From Furcasterigmium furcatum (Eukaryota; Ascomycota; Sordariomycetes; Glomerellales; Plectosphaerellaceae), in assembly GCA_001599815.1 (NCBI GenBank), contig BCIA01000003.1, positions 2,542,001 to 2,606,000 on the forward strand: 64,000 nucleotides of DNA, written 5' to 3'. The notes beneath the pieces were generated by a model. It did no database searches. It was not told the DNA's origin and saw nothing but the letters and a program-made list of their open reading frames with translations. Every line of letters begins with the position of its first letter. Position 1 is the stretch's first letter. Made by a program: the position numbers and the translations under genes. Of this stretch, positions 11,538-23,646 are shown piece by piece.

Positions 11538-13853
11538 GATGAAGGGCGAGGAGGTCGTGGTCTTTAATAGCAGTCTGGTGTAAGAGAGAGTGGAGTTCTG
11601 GAAAGGGGAGTGAGATGCTAGTACTAGTCACTAGTAGCAGCAAGAGGAGTTCGGGAACAGCTATCACGGCGGGAGGGGTGTGTTGGATGGAGAAGGTTCG
11701 AGGCCCGGGGCAGAGCATCACGACCGGGAAGCCCTTTAAGCGGAAAGATGGGACCCTGGGTGTTGAATGAGACACGGCCGACCCCCGCCCGGGAATGGCT
11801 GAACCAACCCTTGTTGAGGTATCCGTGGAACGTTGTCACAGAGCTAACGTCAGCCATTTGGGGGTGATGGCATGCCGAGTTGATGAGTGAGGGGAAGGGG
11901 AAGGGTACGAAATCGCATGCGGACTGAGGTCAATCTGCCATGCCAGGGGAAACCCCCCCGGTGTGTGTGCTAGGTGGCCGGGGAGGCGACACGGGGCGAG
12001 GCCGGCAAGCCGGATACGTTTCTGAGCTGGGTAGCCCGAGCGAGGATCGATCACTGAACGGCTGGTTTGGGGAGGTGGCGGTTGGCCGTGGGAATGGATG
12101 ATGTGTCTGGACGGCGGCGAAGCTTCAGCGATGGACGGTCGAAGAGTGTGGGGAACCCCCTGGCGGCGGGATGTGCAGTCCGTCCAGTTGCCCCAAGCTC
12201 CCTCCGCCCCATCGAGAGCTCACATGGACACATGGAGATTTGCTCCGCAGTGCGCGTGAACAGACCTGCCAAGCATGCTGCGTGTCTGTCCTGCAGGAGG
12301 TTCCCACAATGCGGTCTCGTCCTGGAAACACGAGACGACAAGCGACGGTCCAGGCCCCTGGCGCTTCTCGGGAGGCCGTTGAGCGGGAGGCTGGTCGGCT
12401 CAGGGGCCGTTCGAGGTGTCACGTCTTTCCTGCATTACGAGAGATGCCAATTGGTAAATGAGGGCTCCGGATTGTGATTGCCGGAGAGCATTCCCATTAC
12501 AGGGCGCGGGATGAGCTCGCGAGTGATGCACACCGAGATGTTGGGGGTCGCCACAAGCGTTTCCAATGGACATCGTCCAGATCCCGTCCGCAGCACCCGG
12601 CCGGCACCGCATTAGCAGACCCGAGCCGTACTTGGCCAGCCACGACATCGACTCACGGGCGTGGGGTGACAGAAGGCGAACCGAGTCGTGTGTTTCGGGT
12701 TGTACTGACAGGCCGAGGTGGGGATCTGTGACCGCTCATGACTTGATATCAGATCGCGATGAATCCCAGACGACGATGTTCACGAGAATAGAAAGACCGT
12801 GGACAGGTCTCAATGCACCCGCAATTGATCTGAGGCGCTGATAGTATCATCGTGATGTCGACGATCTTCGTCCGTGATGTCAATTTGCCTGCCGGGCCTG
12901 AACGTCCGGCGGATAGCGCCCAGGGATTGACACAGACAGGCCGCGTCAAGTGACCCAGCGTAGTTCGAGAGATCCCAGACAAGACTCGACTGGCTTTCTT
13001 GGGTGCTCGCCTTCTCGGAACCGGCGCCGGAAAAGAATGGGACGAGGCGTGGAGCGGTGACAGCTCGTCGGGCTCGTTGGGAGGGCTGGTCAAGGACTTG
13101 AGGGTGTCTTGCGCGTAATCGGGGTCTGAGAGCGGTCGCGGAGCCCGGGAGGAGGGGTCCAATGGCTCCGCGGAGGGTGTCTGGAGCAGTCCCGTGGCAT
13201 TGCTGATGTCTTGTTTTGTGGGTTGGCAGAAGGAAAAAGAGGGCTGGAACGAGTTGACGATGCCGAATCTCGAGACTCCCAGGGCGTCCAGTGGCAATTG
13301 GGGTGCAAGGGAAGGTTCAACCGCCCCTGTAAGATGCGCCGATGCGGGGCATCTGCAGCGTGGGGACGCGCTAATGTGGCCTTCCCCGCCGGCTTTCCGA
13401 ATCGGGAAATCCGCGTCCTCCCACTCACGATGCTTCACTTTTTCCCATCGAAGCTTGGGCGAAGACGGCATCCCGTCCTCCACTGCAGCCCACCGCAACC
13501 GGCCCCCCGCTATGGTCTCGAACGCTTCTATCAGTCCGACCAATTTAGAACAGAGGAGCAAATGCTTAATTGTTTCTACCTCCTGACCTTACAGACTTTT
13601 CTGTTCCACGTCGTCGCGGCTCACACCCACGCCCCCATGCCGAGACACGTCGACACCATTGGAGACGAGTCTTCAGGGTCCAGGCGCTAGAGAAACTCCG
13701 GCAAGACTCCGTGAGACATACAGATCACCTCCCGGCCCTTGCATACTACTAGATGCCGACCGCCGGAACAACAGCCGGAGCCATCAGCTGGCCGCTTTGC
13801 CATCGTACGACACGATAGCGGCGTGGGATGCAGGGCAATCTTCCAAGACAGCC
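11538..13853. other. long intergenic region
   Basis: About 2.3 kb with no gene I can support. A 270-codon open frame on the minus strand (12749-13561) has no recognisable domain and low-information composition. The left end is promoter of the SDR gene. Confidence 0.5.
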
Positions 13854-15773
13854 CTACCCGCCGCTGGATGTCGTGACCTGATCACGTTCTCGCGAGATCC
13901 ACCGCTGGACTAGCCAGAAGGCTCGCAGATACGATATCCCGACGTGGAAGTCCTCGAAGCCGATGGACAGCCCGGCCACGGCCATCTTGCGGCGGATGAA
14001 CCGGCCCCTGGCATCCTGCTCCGTGTTGGGCGCGGCCACCAGCATGATCCACAAGAAGATGCCCGGCGTGCTCTTCCACCTTGTCAGGTTGACGCTTCTC
14101 ACGGCCGCAAAGGCTTTCTCGATCGTCCCCTCGTCGTTGAACTCGGAGATCTGGGACATGGTCGACACTGACCAGGTGTGGATGAGCGCCGCCAGACGGA
14201 TGGCCTCTTGGACGCAAATTTTTTCCGTCGTCGAGCTTGTTATCTTCTCGGTCGGCATTTCCTTGAGCTTGCGGTGCAGCCAAGTGGCCGTGCTACGAGC
14301 CTTGCGGACCTTGGACGGAGAGTCTTCGCCTTGCGTGATGGACGTGACGAGGAACCGGACGTCTTCCAAGATCTGGGCCGCCGTGGCAGTCAGTCCCAGT
14401 ACCGAACGACGCTCGGTGAATTTGGTGACGGATGGAATCAGTGGACAGTCGAACCCCTTCGGCCAAGTCTTCGGGATCGGGATCTCCTCCTCTAGCACTG
14501 GGTCGCCAGCCTGCAGGAAGAGGTCCGACTCAAAGCAGCATGCGACCTCGTAATCAGTCCTACATCAGTCAGCTTGGTTCCATAACCAGGACGAGATGAC
14601 GAACAGGATGATGATCGATTCTCCGACAACGTCATTGATGCCCCTCATGCCGTGGCAGAGGTGAATCATGTGCCTGATCCCTCGAAGATGAGCCCACATG
14701 CTCTCGTCTGCTCCCCAGAACCACTGGCCAGGATTGTCAGTCTTGGGGTGCATCGCTTGGCTTGAAGATGTATTTAAAGGAACTCACCTCCATCACGACC
14801 AAGTTGACCACGGAGCGGATTACCTCCAGGGAGACAGAAGCAAACTCTCCTTGCAGGAAGTCGTTGATCCCGGTCAACACCCGAGCTTTGATCGCGAGTG
14901 ACTCGGGATTCTTGACAACCTCGATTCCCTTTTCCAGTGACTGGGTGGTCGAGGCCATTAGCATGCCGATGCTGGGAAACAGTGGCGATTGCAGCATCCA
15001 TGGCAAGACCTCGGCGAGAAACACAAAAGGCTGGCTTTGCCCATCGATGGAGACCAGGTTCGGCGCTACGAAACGGATGTCTGGCCTTTCGTCAGCTCGG
15101 CCAACCATCTGTCTTTTTGGGAGATACTCACAGAAGTGCAAGAGCTCAGAATTACGGCTGCTCTGCTCGATTGGCAAGGCTCTCAGAGAATTGACCTCTG
15201 AGAGAATCCCGCCGAATGGCCGCACGTGGGAAAGGGCGTCGGGGTCACCGCCTCCGTCGAGGAACAGGCTTCTTGATAGCCCACGGAGCGGTAGGTCTTC
15301 ATCATCTTCGTCGGCATGCCGCACAGTGGTCTTATCCGTGGCCGGATCGTAAACGATATGCATTTGTCCCCTCCTCGTGCCAACAGCATGTCGTCTTGGC
15401 AGGGGTAACACCAAGCCAGTGCTTGGGTCGCGCCGATGCGGATTTCGCATCCGGGACGGCTGCACCTTCGAAGCGGCATCAGATGCGTCCGAGTTTGTTG
15501 AAATGTCGAAATTCAAGACAAGCTCCTCAAAATCCTGGTCTCGTGGCACTGTCTCTGCTTGGATGGTCACACAGTCTACGGGCGGGAATCGCCTGGAGCA
15601 ATTGACACACGGCGTGTCATGGCTGCGGAAGATGCACTGAGAGCCTTGTCAGTCGCTCGCATCACTGCAAAAATGTGATTGTAACGACGCACCTTTTGCT
15701 TTCGTCGCTGACACTCGGTGCACGACTTCAGGCTCCGAAGCCGCCGTTTCGGGTTGACGAGCAGGACGTCCAT
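13854..15773 (-). CDS. Zn2Cys6 transcription factor with fungal-specific regulatory domain
   Basis: 562 aa from exons 15693-15773, 15132-15636, 14788-15065, 14605-14723 and 13854-14559. The six cysteines C18, C21, C28, C37, C40 and C49 form the C-x2-C-x6-C-x8-C-x2-C-x8-C binuclear zinc cluster, and the first intron lies just before C28. The 66-nt intron at 15066-15131 is a multiple of three and could be retained, but it has a perfect GTGAGT donor and a CTGAC branch. The C-terminal part (for example WFWGADESMWAHLRG, later RWISRERD) fits the Fungal_trans_2-type regulatory domain. Expected to act in the nucleus. Targets unknown; neighbours give no clear pathway. Confidence 0.85.
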
Positions 15774-16789
15774 TGTCTCTCTTCTGGCACATCAGCATAG
15801 TCCCGAGCCTCGATGCCCGTTCTGCCGGGACTCGCCAAGATATTTTGTATGATTCTCCAGCGTAGTCTGAGAGACTCATCCTGGGCAGCTGACCGCATGA
15901 AAACCTGCTAAGCGTGTTCAGCTCGACGCCACCGAGGGGCAAAGGCACCGTTGTTGCGCCTACGAGGAATTAGAGGCTTCGGTTGGGGCGCCGATAGACA
16001 CAAGTCTGGACCTTGATTTGTGAGCTTCCCAGCTGGTCGGGAGACGGTTCATTTCATCATTCGCAGTGAAGGACCGCCACGACGCGGCACGGCTCGGTTC
16101 CGAGAGTTGGGTTGAGCTGGCGGCGACTCCGAGCTGAACTAGTCGCCCGCCTTTGGTGTTGATGGATTGTGATTTGTCTCATCATGTGGCCCAGGGATCG
16201 CCATGCACGGCGTCTTCTATTGGAGGCGATGTTTCCAGAGCATTGTCCAGACCATTTCGGCTGCTAAACGCCTGTGGCAGTGGCTCACAGCGACCGATCC
16301 TCATGACTCGACAGTGTCAGAGATGGTTGACCAGAGCGCGAACACCCGCATCTCCCTTCAGAGACGACATGATGACCGAATACTATGAAACCTCATACTG
16401 AATAATCATCGACAGCTATCCACACCCATTTACCCGACGTCTCCGTCCTTCGAGGAATATTATATTCCCCCCGGAGCCCGGATGCTTGGCAGCGCCGAAG
16501 GAGTCGGCTCCGGGAGGGGTCGCAGCTCCACTGCCGGACTTCCCCGGCCTGTGATTGCTGGAGAAACCTCCCCCAGATGCTGGCGCGGTTATAGGCTAAA
16601 AGGGAATCGCCCGCTTGACCAGGAACTCGGGTCCATCGCCGCGGGCTGTGGTGGCAGAGATGCAGGTCCGATAGCCGCGGGAGACACTTTGAGGCTCTTC
16701 ATAAATTGTCCGCTCGGCGCCACTCCAGGAACGCGTGTGAGGAGGCTTCTTTCTGTAGCATCCATCTGACACTTGTGCCAGGACTCATC
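15774..16789. other. intergenic, divergent promoter region
   Basis: Lies between the Zn2Cys6 factor (minus) and the GH43 gene (plus). It contains an AT-rich patch AATATTATATT near 16456-16466. No gene seen. Confidence 0.5.
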
Positions 16790-18508
16790 ATGGCCTTCAC
16801 CTTCACCAACCCCGTCATCCGCGGGTTCAACCCGGACCCGACGGTCTGCGTCGTGCCCGCGACAGACACGGCGCCGGCGCAGTACTTCCTGTCGACGTCA
16901 ACCTTCGAGTTCTTCCCCGGCGCGGCCATCTACCACTCCACGGACCTCATCAACTGGAAGCTCATCGGCCACGCCCTCAACCGCCGCAGCCAGATGGACA
17001 TGCGCACGGTCGAGCCCGGCGCCGGGTCCTGGGCGAGCACCCTCCGCTACCGCCCGCGCGAGAAGCGCTGGTACCTCACCAACGGCGTCTACCACCGCTA
17101 CCGCCCCAGCGTCGACGAGCGCATCTTCCCGCGCGGCTTCTACGTCTGGACCGACGACATCTTCAACGACGCCGCCTGGTCCGAGCCCGTGTACTTCGAC
17201 AACCCGGGCTTCGACCAGGACCTCTTCTGGGACGACGAGGACGGCAAGGTGTACCTGTCCACGACGGTGCGCATGGCCAAGCGCACGCCGGGGCTCAAGC
17301 TCAAGGACTTTGCCATTCACATCTCGGAGATCGACCTGCAGTCGGGCCGGACGCTGACGGCCCCCAAGCTGATCCGGGACTCGGCGTTCGGCGTGGCCGA
17401 GGGATCGCACATCATGCGCAGGGGGAAGTACTATTACCTCTTCACGGCGGAGGGCGGCACGGAGGCCGGGCATCAGGAGTGGGCGTTCCGGAGCACGGAG
17501 GGCCCGTACGGGCCGTGGGAGGGCCAGGGCAAGGCGCTGTGGTACAACGGGCCCGACGAGGAGGTTCAGCGGACGGGGCACTGCGACATCTTCGAGGACG
17601 GGAAGGGCGACTGGTGGGGGGTGCTGCTGGGCGTGCGGCCGGCGAAGAACAAGGAGGGCAAGTGGACCGAGCCGCAGCTGGGGCGGGAGACGTTCCTCGT
17701 CAAGGTGGACTGGGTGGACGACTGGCCCGTGTTCAACGGCGGAAACAACGTGACGCTGGAGACTGTCGGGCGGGAGCCCGTGGTGCAGGCCAAGGCTGCG
17801 GGTGCCGACGGGCTCAAGTGGAGGGCGGACCTGTCGAGGCCGGACCTGGAGCTGGGCTGGTATCACAAGAGTACGTCCCGTGTGCAACCTACGTGACTTG
17901 AGAGGCGCTGATGATGAGCAGACACGCCGATCAAGAAGAGCTACTCCCTGACGGAGCGGCCGGGCCACCTCCGGCTGTATGGCAACTGTTACGAGCTCAC
18001 GAGCCCCGAGTCGCCGGCGCTCCTGCTGCGCAAGCAGTCGTCGTACAACGACACGTTCCGGGCCAAGATGAGCTTCAAGCCCGGGCGGGTCGGCTACGAG
18101 TCCGGCGTGACGCTGTGGTGGAACCAGTACTCGTTCGCGTCCATCGGCGTCGGCGTCGTCGAGCCGTCCGAGGGCGGGGAGCCCGTGCGGACGGTCATCA
18201 CGCGCGAGCCGACGGGGAAGAACGGCGAGCTCAAGGTGTCGTATCCGCTGCTCGAGGCCGGGAAGGCCCTCGGCGCCGACGACGCGGTGCAGTTCACTGT
18301 CCACGCCGGCGAGACCGAGTACAAGCTGACGCTGGAGGCGGGAGAGGTCAGCGCCAGCTTCGCGTTTGCCGCCGAGGACCTGACGCTGAACCCGCCCGTC
18401 GGGTGTGCGTTCTGCGGGGCGATGTTTGGGCTGTATGCGTTTGGCAAGAGCGAGCCGGCGTTGGACCCGTCGGACTTTTGGGATGTTGAGATTGCGGAGA
18501 GGTCGTGA
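16790..18508 (+). CDS. glycoside hydrolase family 43 (beta-xylosidase / alpha-L-arabinofuranosidase type)
   Basis: 555 aa from exons 16790-17870 and 17922-18508 (51-nt intron). It cleaves terminal xylose or arabinose from hemicellulose oligosaccharides. The five-bladed propeller carries the three family acidic residues: D16 in NPDP (general base), D142 in FDQDLFW (pKa modulator) and E204 in AEGSH (general acid). The C-terminal part after about residue 360 is a beta-sandwich of the GH43_C2 concanavalin-like type common in beta-xylosidases. No signal peptide is visible, so an intracellular enzyme acting on imported oligosaccharides is likely. Xylosidase versus arabinofuranosidase activity cannot be settled from sequence. 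Confidence 0.92.
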
Positions 18509-18876
18509 GCGTTCCCTTCAGTGCTTTTGTCGCGGTTCTAGATCGATGCTGGAACTAAGAGGTCCAGTCCTTGAAATTAGATAATCATTCTGAGGCTCGA
18601 TGACATAATGCTACGTGGTGCGTTGGCGGTGGACCGATGGTGAAACGCAAGCTGAGGCTGTGCTGGAGAGGCAACCGTCAGCCCAAAAGCCCCCATCGGC
18701 GTCATCATCGAATCACTTGTACGACCGTTTCATCTCCTCTTCATCACAGACATCAAAACTCTGAACTTCTTCCGCTGGCTATTACATGGTCGCAAGTCCT
18801 CTAGAAGTGCCAAAAATCCTACCTTGAATATATCCGACCGAACCTTGACGTTGACGTCATCTCTCCAACCGCCGCC
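18509..18876. other. intergenic
   Basis: 3' flank of the GH43 gene and promoter of the LysM gene. No RNA or gene seen. Confidence 0.5.
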
Positions 18877-19443
18877 ATGTCCCGCTTCTCCCACTACGAC
18901 ACGGACTCGGAGCGCCTGCCCGAGGGCATGGAGCGCATCGGCTACGACGCGGACACGCAGACGTACACATACCGCGACTCGCGGGGGAAGATCTACGAAG
19001 GCGCGCCGGGGAACGAGTACGGATACCTGTCTCCCGCGGGGCAGGGCGACGACGAGAGCGCGCCGTTCACGGGCGGCCCGCCGCGGCGGCTGCAGCAGTG
19101 GGAGGTGGAGAAGAACTCGTGGCGCGCGTCGTGGGCGCCGCTGCTGAACTTCTTCATGCTCGTGGCGCTGTTCCTCGCCGGCGTCGGTTGGCTGCTCTAC
19201 GGCCGAGGCAGTTCGGCGCACGAGGTGCAGTGCTTACCCGGGCAGACGGGGTATACGGTTCACAAGGGGGACACTTGCTGGGCGCTGGCGAAGGAGAGGG
19301 GGATCGGGGTCGAGGATCTGAAGGGGATGAATGAGGGCCTGGACTGCGACAGGTTGCAGGTTGGTGTTGGTATTTGTGTGCCGGACGGGGAGACGAAGGA
19401 GGATGAGAAGGCTGCTGAGGGCGATGCGAAGGCAGACGAGTAG
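18877..19443 (+). CDS. single-pass membrane protein with C-terminal LysM domain
   Basis: 188 aa, one exon. Residues 1-85 are hydrophilic and Tyr/Asp/Gly-rich. Residues 87-108 form one hydrophobic helix. A LysM domain follows at 126-168 (YTVHKGDTCWALAKE ... GVGICVP). LysM binds N-acetylglucosamine polymers such as chitin or peptidoglycan. There is no cleavable signal peptide, so a type II (signal-anchor) topology with LysM outside or in a lumen is inferred. The tail is acidic and Lys-rich. Unlike secreted fungal LysM effectors, it has one LysM domain and a membrane anchor. Not a named gene that I recognise. Confidence 0.85.
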   Translation: MSRFSHYDTDSERLPEGMERIGYDADTQTYTYRDSRGKIYEGAPGNEYGYLSPAGQGDDESAPFTGGPPRRLQQWEVEKNSWRASWAPLLNFFMLVALFLAGVGWLLYGRGSSAHEVQCLPGQTGYTVHKGDTCWALAKERGIGVEDLKGMNEGLDCDRLQVGVGICVPDGETKEDEKAAEGDAKADE

Positions 19444-19851
19444 ATGATGTTGACGAGGCAACGGTGTATTGAACAAGCTCCTGGCTCCAGACCGAATATT
19501 GTCACCCTTATTCATAGCGGGTATGTTCTCCAGATATCTTCCTTCTGCAGCAGTAAGACCTCCCCTTCACATGGATGTCTGCTTGCCGCAAAGCAGAGAG
19601 CTATGTTGCCGTCCAGATACATTACCCTGGGAAGAAAGGTGTCTCAATCTCGTGCAATCAAAAGAGAGGCTATGTCAATTTCTTGAGCTTGGAAGAGGTC
19701 ATTTGATGGTTGGGCGGCCATCTCTCTGTGACCCGCTTCCAGTCGTGGGGTGGTCCGTGGGTTGAAGGTAGCAACTTGCCAATGCTGAGAGACGACACCA
19801 TGGAAGCCGAAGCCTGTTGGTAGTGATGCCGGTGAATGGGGATTCATGATG
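19444..19851. other. intergenic before tRNA gene
   Basis: No gene seen. This is the 3' flank of the LysM gene and the 5' flank of the tRNA. Confidence 0.5.
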
Positions 19852-19964
19852 GACAAGATGGCCGAGTGGTTAAGGCGGCACGTTCAAGGCTTTTGGCTTG
19901 GAAGTTTCAAAATTCTTCTCCCGTGCTGGAGCAATCCACCTGGGTTCGATCCCCAGTCTTGTCA
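19852..19964 (+). tRNA. tRNA-Leu(CAA), intron-containing
   Basis: The acceptor stem GACAAGA pairs with TCTTGTC over seven base pairs. The A-box region TGGCCGAGTGGTTAAGG, anticodon stem GCACG/CGTGC, anticodon CAA at 19885-19887, a long class-II variable arm, and the T arm CTGGG-TTCGATC-CCCAG are all present. A 32-nt intron (19889-19920) starts one base after the anticodon, as in yeast tRNA-Leu(CAA). The final A is the discriminator base. A T5 run about 25 nt downstream can end Pol III transcription. Confidence 0.95.
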
Positions 19965-21765
19965 ATTGCCTCGCTGAGGCGACCTTTTTGCCAATTCCTT
20001 TTGTCCTCATTGAAGTCTCCAGTCCAGCCAGGCCGGCCTGAAGTGGATAGACCTCAGACCTGATAAGGCTCGCGCGGTCTCGACTGATCGTGTCCACTTT
20101 CTGGGCCAATTCAGCTGTGCTGCAGCCTTCTGCCCAATCCATGGCACCGTTAGAGTCAATTGCAGACGCCGACGCTGGAGCCTGTACGCTTTAAGTAGGC
20201 TGCCTTGCGGGGTCCGCCCGCGCCATGGCAGAGCGGATCCCTTCCCTATCAGCCACCAGCGGAGCGGATACAGGCTCCCCGATTGGCGGCCAGTTGCTTC
20301 TGTCGCTGTAACCACAGCCCTCGAGAGCGAGTGGGATGGATGGTGCAGGGCATTACGAAATAATTGCGAGGAGGGAAAACACCATGAACAGGCCACATCG
20401 TTCGACTTTTCGCCCTTCAATTCCTCCCATAATCCTCATTGTACACTGCCGACTCACGTCCCCTTCAAGAGGTGTCGTCGGCGGTCGTGTGCTCTCCCCC
20501 CGCAAACGGGTCCAGGACCTGCCAAGCGAGAACAACAGGCGGGGCGATGGCGCTCGTCGCCCCATCACAGGCCCTGGCGAGCCCCTTCCCCGGAGCCACT
20601 CTTCCCTGAAGGTGGGCCACAGCGTCTGGGGAAGTGGATTCGTACGGGCGGGGCCCCACTGATGCGATGCCCTGGAGGATGCGACTGCGCCTGTGGCGGG
20701 TGGTACTATCGCGTCGGGGGCACTCAGGGGATGTAGACAGATGCGAAAAGGGGCGGGCATGAGCTGGCTTCAATTTGACGTCTAGAGGATTCGAACTCGC
20801 AAAGTTGGGCATGAGTGTCGGCCGCTTTAGCGACTCGACGTCCCCTAAAGCGACGTGTCGGCGTTCAGAGAAGCCCCTGAAGGACGCCGGATGCCCCTGT
20901 AAACGTCAGCCAAATGCGCAGACGCAGCCCTCCGTCACTGCTCAAATGACCAAAACAACTCACGCATTCGCAATGACTCGCCCCCGGGCCTTGACCTCTC
21001 CTGGCGACGGTTGCGTAGGGATCATCTCGCCCCCTCCCCTCGTTTAGCGTTTCACTCAGTCATGTAGCCTGTTCGGGCGGATTGGGTGGCTGTCGGCGCG
21101 TGATGAGGTGTGCCGTGTACATTGCCCAAGCAGGGAGGATGTCTCTACCCCGCATCTTGCGAGTATCTCGACCACCGGAAAGGGGTGAGATGGTACCTTT
21201 GTCGGCGCGACGAGAGACAGGCAGCATGATGGAATGATGGGACGAGTCGAGTCGGCCAGCTGATGAATGATCCTCGCCGTGCCCTCACCGTAGCGCCCTG
21301 ATCCTCCTCGCTCGGTGTCCTGTCCATCCGTCTCGCCCCTTTAAGAGGACGCCTGCCTGACCTTCCCTCCTGTCTCTCCTCCTCTCCCTCCTTTGTGTCA
21401 CATCACCCATCACAACCACCACCATTTCATCTATTCCACCTTCTTGATTCGTCTGACAGCGTCGACGACTCACTGTACATCATCTTCTGCACCTCTCACT
21501 GCCCGTCCCGAGTCAGCCAGCACTCAGGACTCCTTTGACATCGACCACAACAAGTGACGTCGATTGTTTTCCATCACCGCCACCCTTACTTCACCAAATC
21601 CCTCACATCAGGTACGCTTTCCATCACATTTCCATCTCGAAACTCAGTCGTCATCACTTTCTTCGCCCAAAACATCCCCCATCCGCCCCAGAACCCCCCC
21701 TATATCCCCCCTAGACACCCCTCTCTCTTCGTCACCGCCATCTAACACCCACCCCAGCCGCCAAA
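19965..21765. other. long intergenic region with tRNA-like relic
   Basis: No protein gene supported. It holds a tRNA-like sequence on the minus strand at about 20776-20842 (see findings) and, at the right end, a pyrimidine-rich leader with a probable 5'UTR intron (21612-21757). Confidence 0.5.
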
Positions 21766-22089
21766 ATGGTCCTCCGCCTCGCCGCCGGCAAGACCACCGA
21801 GACGATCTGCTACGCAGGCGCCACCGCCACGGCCCTCGCGCCCGTCTACTTCCTCCTCCCCAGCGGCGAGCAGCGCCTCGCCCAGCAGACCGCCAAGTGG
21901 GCGCCCCGCTGGGAGAAGAACCTCTCCTACTTCACCCCCGCCGCCGAGAAGTCCATCAAGCGCGTCGAGCCCCCCATCGCCCGCACCGTGAGGGCCGTCG
22001 AGAGGAGGCTGCCGCTCGAGAAGGTGGCCAAGGGCGCCGAGAAGAGGATCCAGTGGGGCTTCGACCGCTGGAATGGCAAGAAGCCTTAG
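21766..22089 (+). CDS. small, probably mitochondrial membrane protein
   Basis: 107 aa, one coding exon. An N-terminal basic stretch is followed by a hydrophobic segment (about residues 14-34) and then an amphipathic, Lys/Arg-rich helix to the end (WGFDRWNGKKP). No acidic residue occurs before the hydrophobic stretch apart from Glu12. The layout fits a small inner-membrane protein, but I cannot name it. The leader has a likely 146-nt intron (donor GGTACGC at 21611, CTAAC branch near 21742, CCCCAG acceptor ending 21757) eight bases upstream of the ATG. Function unknown. Confidence 0.7.
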   Translation: MVLRLAAGKTTETICYAGATATALAPVYFLLPSGEQRLAQQTAKWAPRWEKNLSYFTPAAEKSIKRVEPPIARTVRAVERRLPLEKVAKGAEKRIQWGFDRWNGKKP

Positions 22090-23646
22090 ATGTTTGCGGC
22101 ATCTGGGCTGGCGTTGGGGTATGGAGCGTGATAAGGAATGAATGTTTCGTTTGTAGGTTATGATGACGATACCGTCACGGGCGAGGTGCTTGGGCTCGAG
22201 AGTGTTTTGGACTGGGGAACGGGTGCGAGGAGGGGGACATGGACTCTGCGACGGCATAGAGCATGGCCTAGATGATTTAGCCCGCATGCGAGAACCGTAG
22301 ACGGAATGATACTACGTCAAACTCATTTCCTTTGATACATCAGTGTGATGCCTACCTTGTCGTGGACTATATGATGTTGTCGTCAGCATGCTGGCCGTTG
22401 TCGTCAAGAGCTACCCGTATTCCGTGGTTGCCAAGAACTCAGACTGTTGCTGTTGGTGACTGCTGTCAACAATGCTCTGTACATGATGTTCGCTGAGGTG
22501 TCTGGCATTCAAGTACTCCCACTGGGGGGATTGATGTTGAATGGCACCCGGGATCGATTCATTGATTGCCAGTGGACAGGATGCGATCATGCACCCTCAA
22601 CCACGGTGGATCGTGAGCCATTTTGCCCTCGTGATGAAATCGGCCAATGCTATTCCATCGACAAGCTAAACATCAAGCGCATCGGCTTGACATGAGGGGC
22701 AATCGGGGTGGGCTGAGAGCCCTCAGTTGGTTGCCCACCGCTGCTATCCGCGACTCTTCCACGGCTGAACCATACTGGCCACTTGTAGAGTGCAACCATG
22801 AGAAGAGCACGCATCGAGACCATCGGTCTGAAGTCCTTGGGTGAGCCCGTGGTGTGATCCAACAACACTTCGGGTGAGCTACCAGCGTCGCCGCTGTCGT
22901 TGTTAGGCATTTGAGTAATTCCCGTGGCATTCTGCAAGACAACCGGCTCAGCATCATCAAGGCGATTGAGGCCACGAGCGATTGGCCGCTGGCATCATCA
23001 GCATCAGCGTTCCCACCTTCGAAATACCCGTCGGTCTGGAGATTGCGGACTTGTAATGCATTAATGCATCTGTCAATTCCAACAAGCGCGTCGTCGGTCC
23101 ACAAACACGATGTATGGCGTATGGTAGGTTCGCTTTCAGTCAAGGAGTTGCTGGACTTGCTCATGGGCGAAGCATTTCGATGTCGCGCACGTTGGAGATC
23201 CATGAGTGCGTTCTGCCGAAGATGTCGGCATTGTGGGGTGGTGTCTCTCCGGGAGCGCGGCACTTGTCGGGCATAATAATCTGTATTAATGATCCTCAGG
23301 CCGATGCAGCGTCGGTCCGCGTATAAGATCATCCCAGGTCATCGACGCCCATGGAGTTAAGATCCATGATGGTGAAGCTTGTTCGCCTCTGCCCAGCGCG
23401 GCCAAAACGCCAAAGCCAAATAGAGTGGCGGATCATGGTTGTTCCGACCGAAAGCCCCCGTCGCCAGACCCACCGCTGTGGGCCGAGCTGCGGCAGTGCG
23501 TCAGGTGCGGGGCCCAGCGTTATCTCATCACCTGAAGCCAGACTCCAAACTTGGCCAGACCTGACCGCCTTCACTCACATGCACCTCTCTCTCACCCCAA
23601 CGCCTGTCGAACTTCAGATCCTCACCCGCCAGAACAACCCAGCAAG
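22090..23646. other. long intergenic region
   Basis: About 1.5 kb. A 219-codon open frame on the minus strand (22673-23332) has no recognisable motif and is not called. No RNA gene seen. Confidence 0.5.

Noticed and set aside
12749..13561. 270-codon minus-strand open frame in an intergenic region
   Set aside because: No domain, low-information composition and no supporting splice partners; could be chance in GC-rich DNA.
16898..18304. 468-codon open frame opposite the GH43 gene
   Set aside because: Arg/Val/Leu-rich shadow caused by codon bias; the plus-strand GH43 has all catalytic residues.
22673..23332. 219-codon minus-strand open frame
   Set aside because: No recognisable domain or start context; transcript evidence would be needed.
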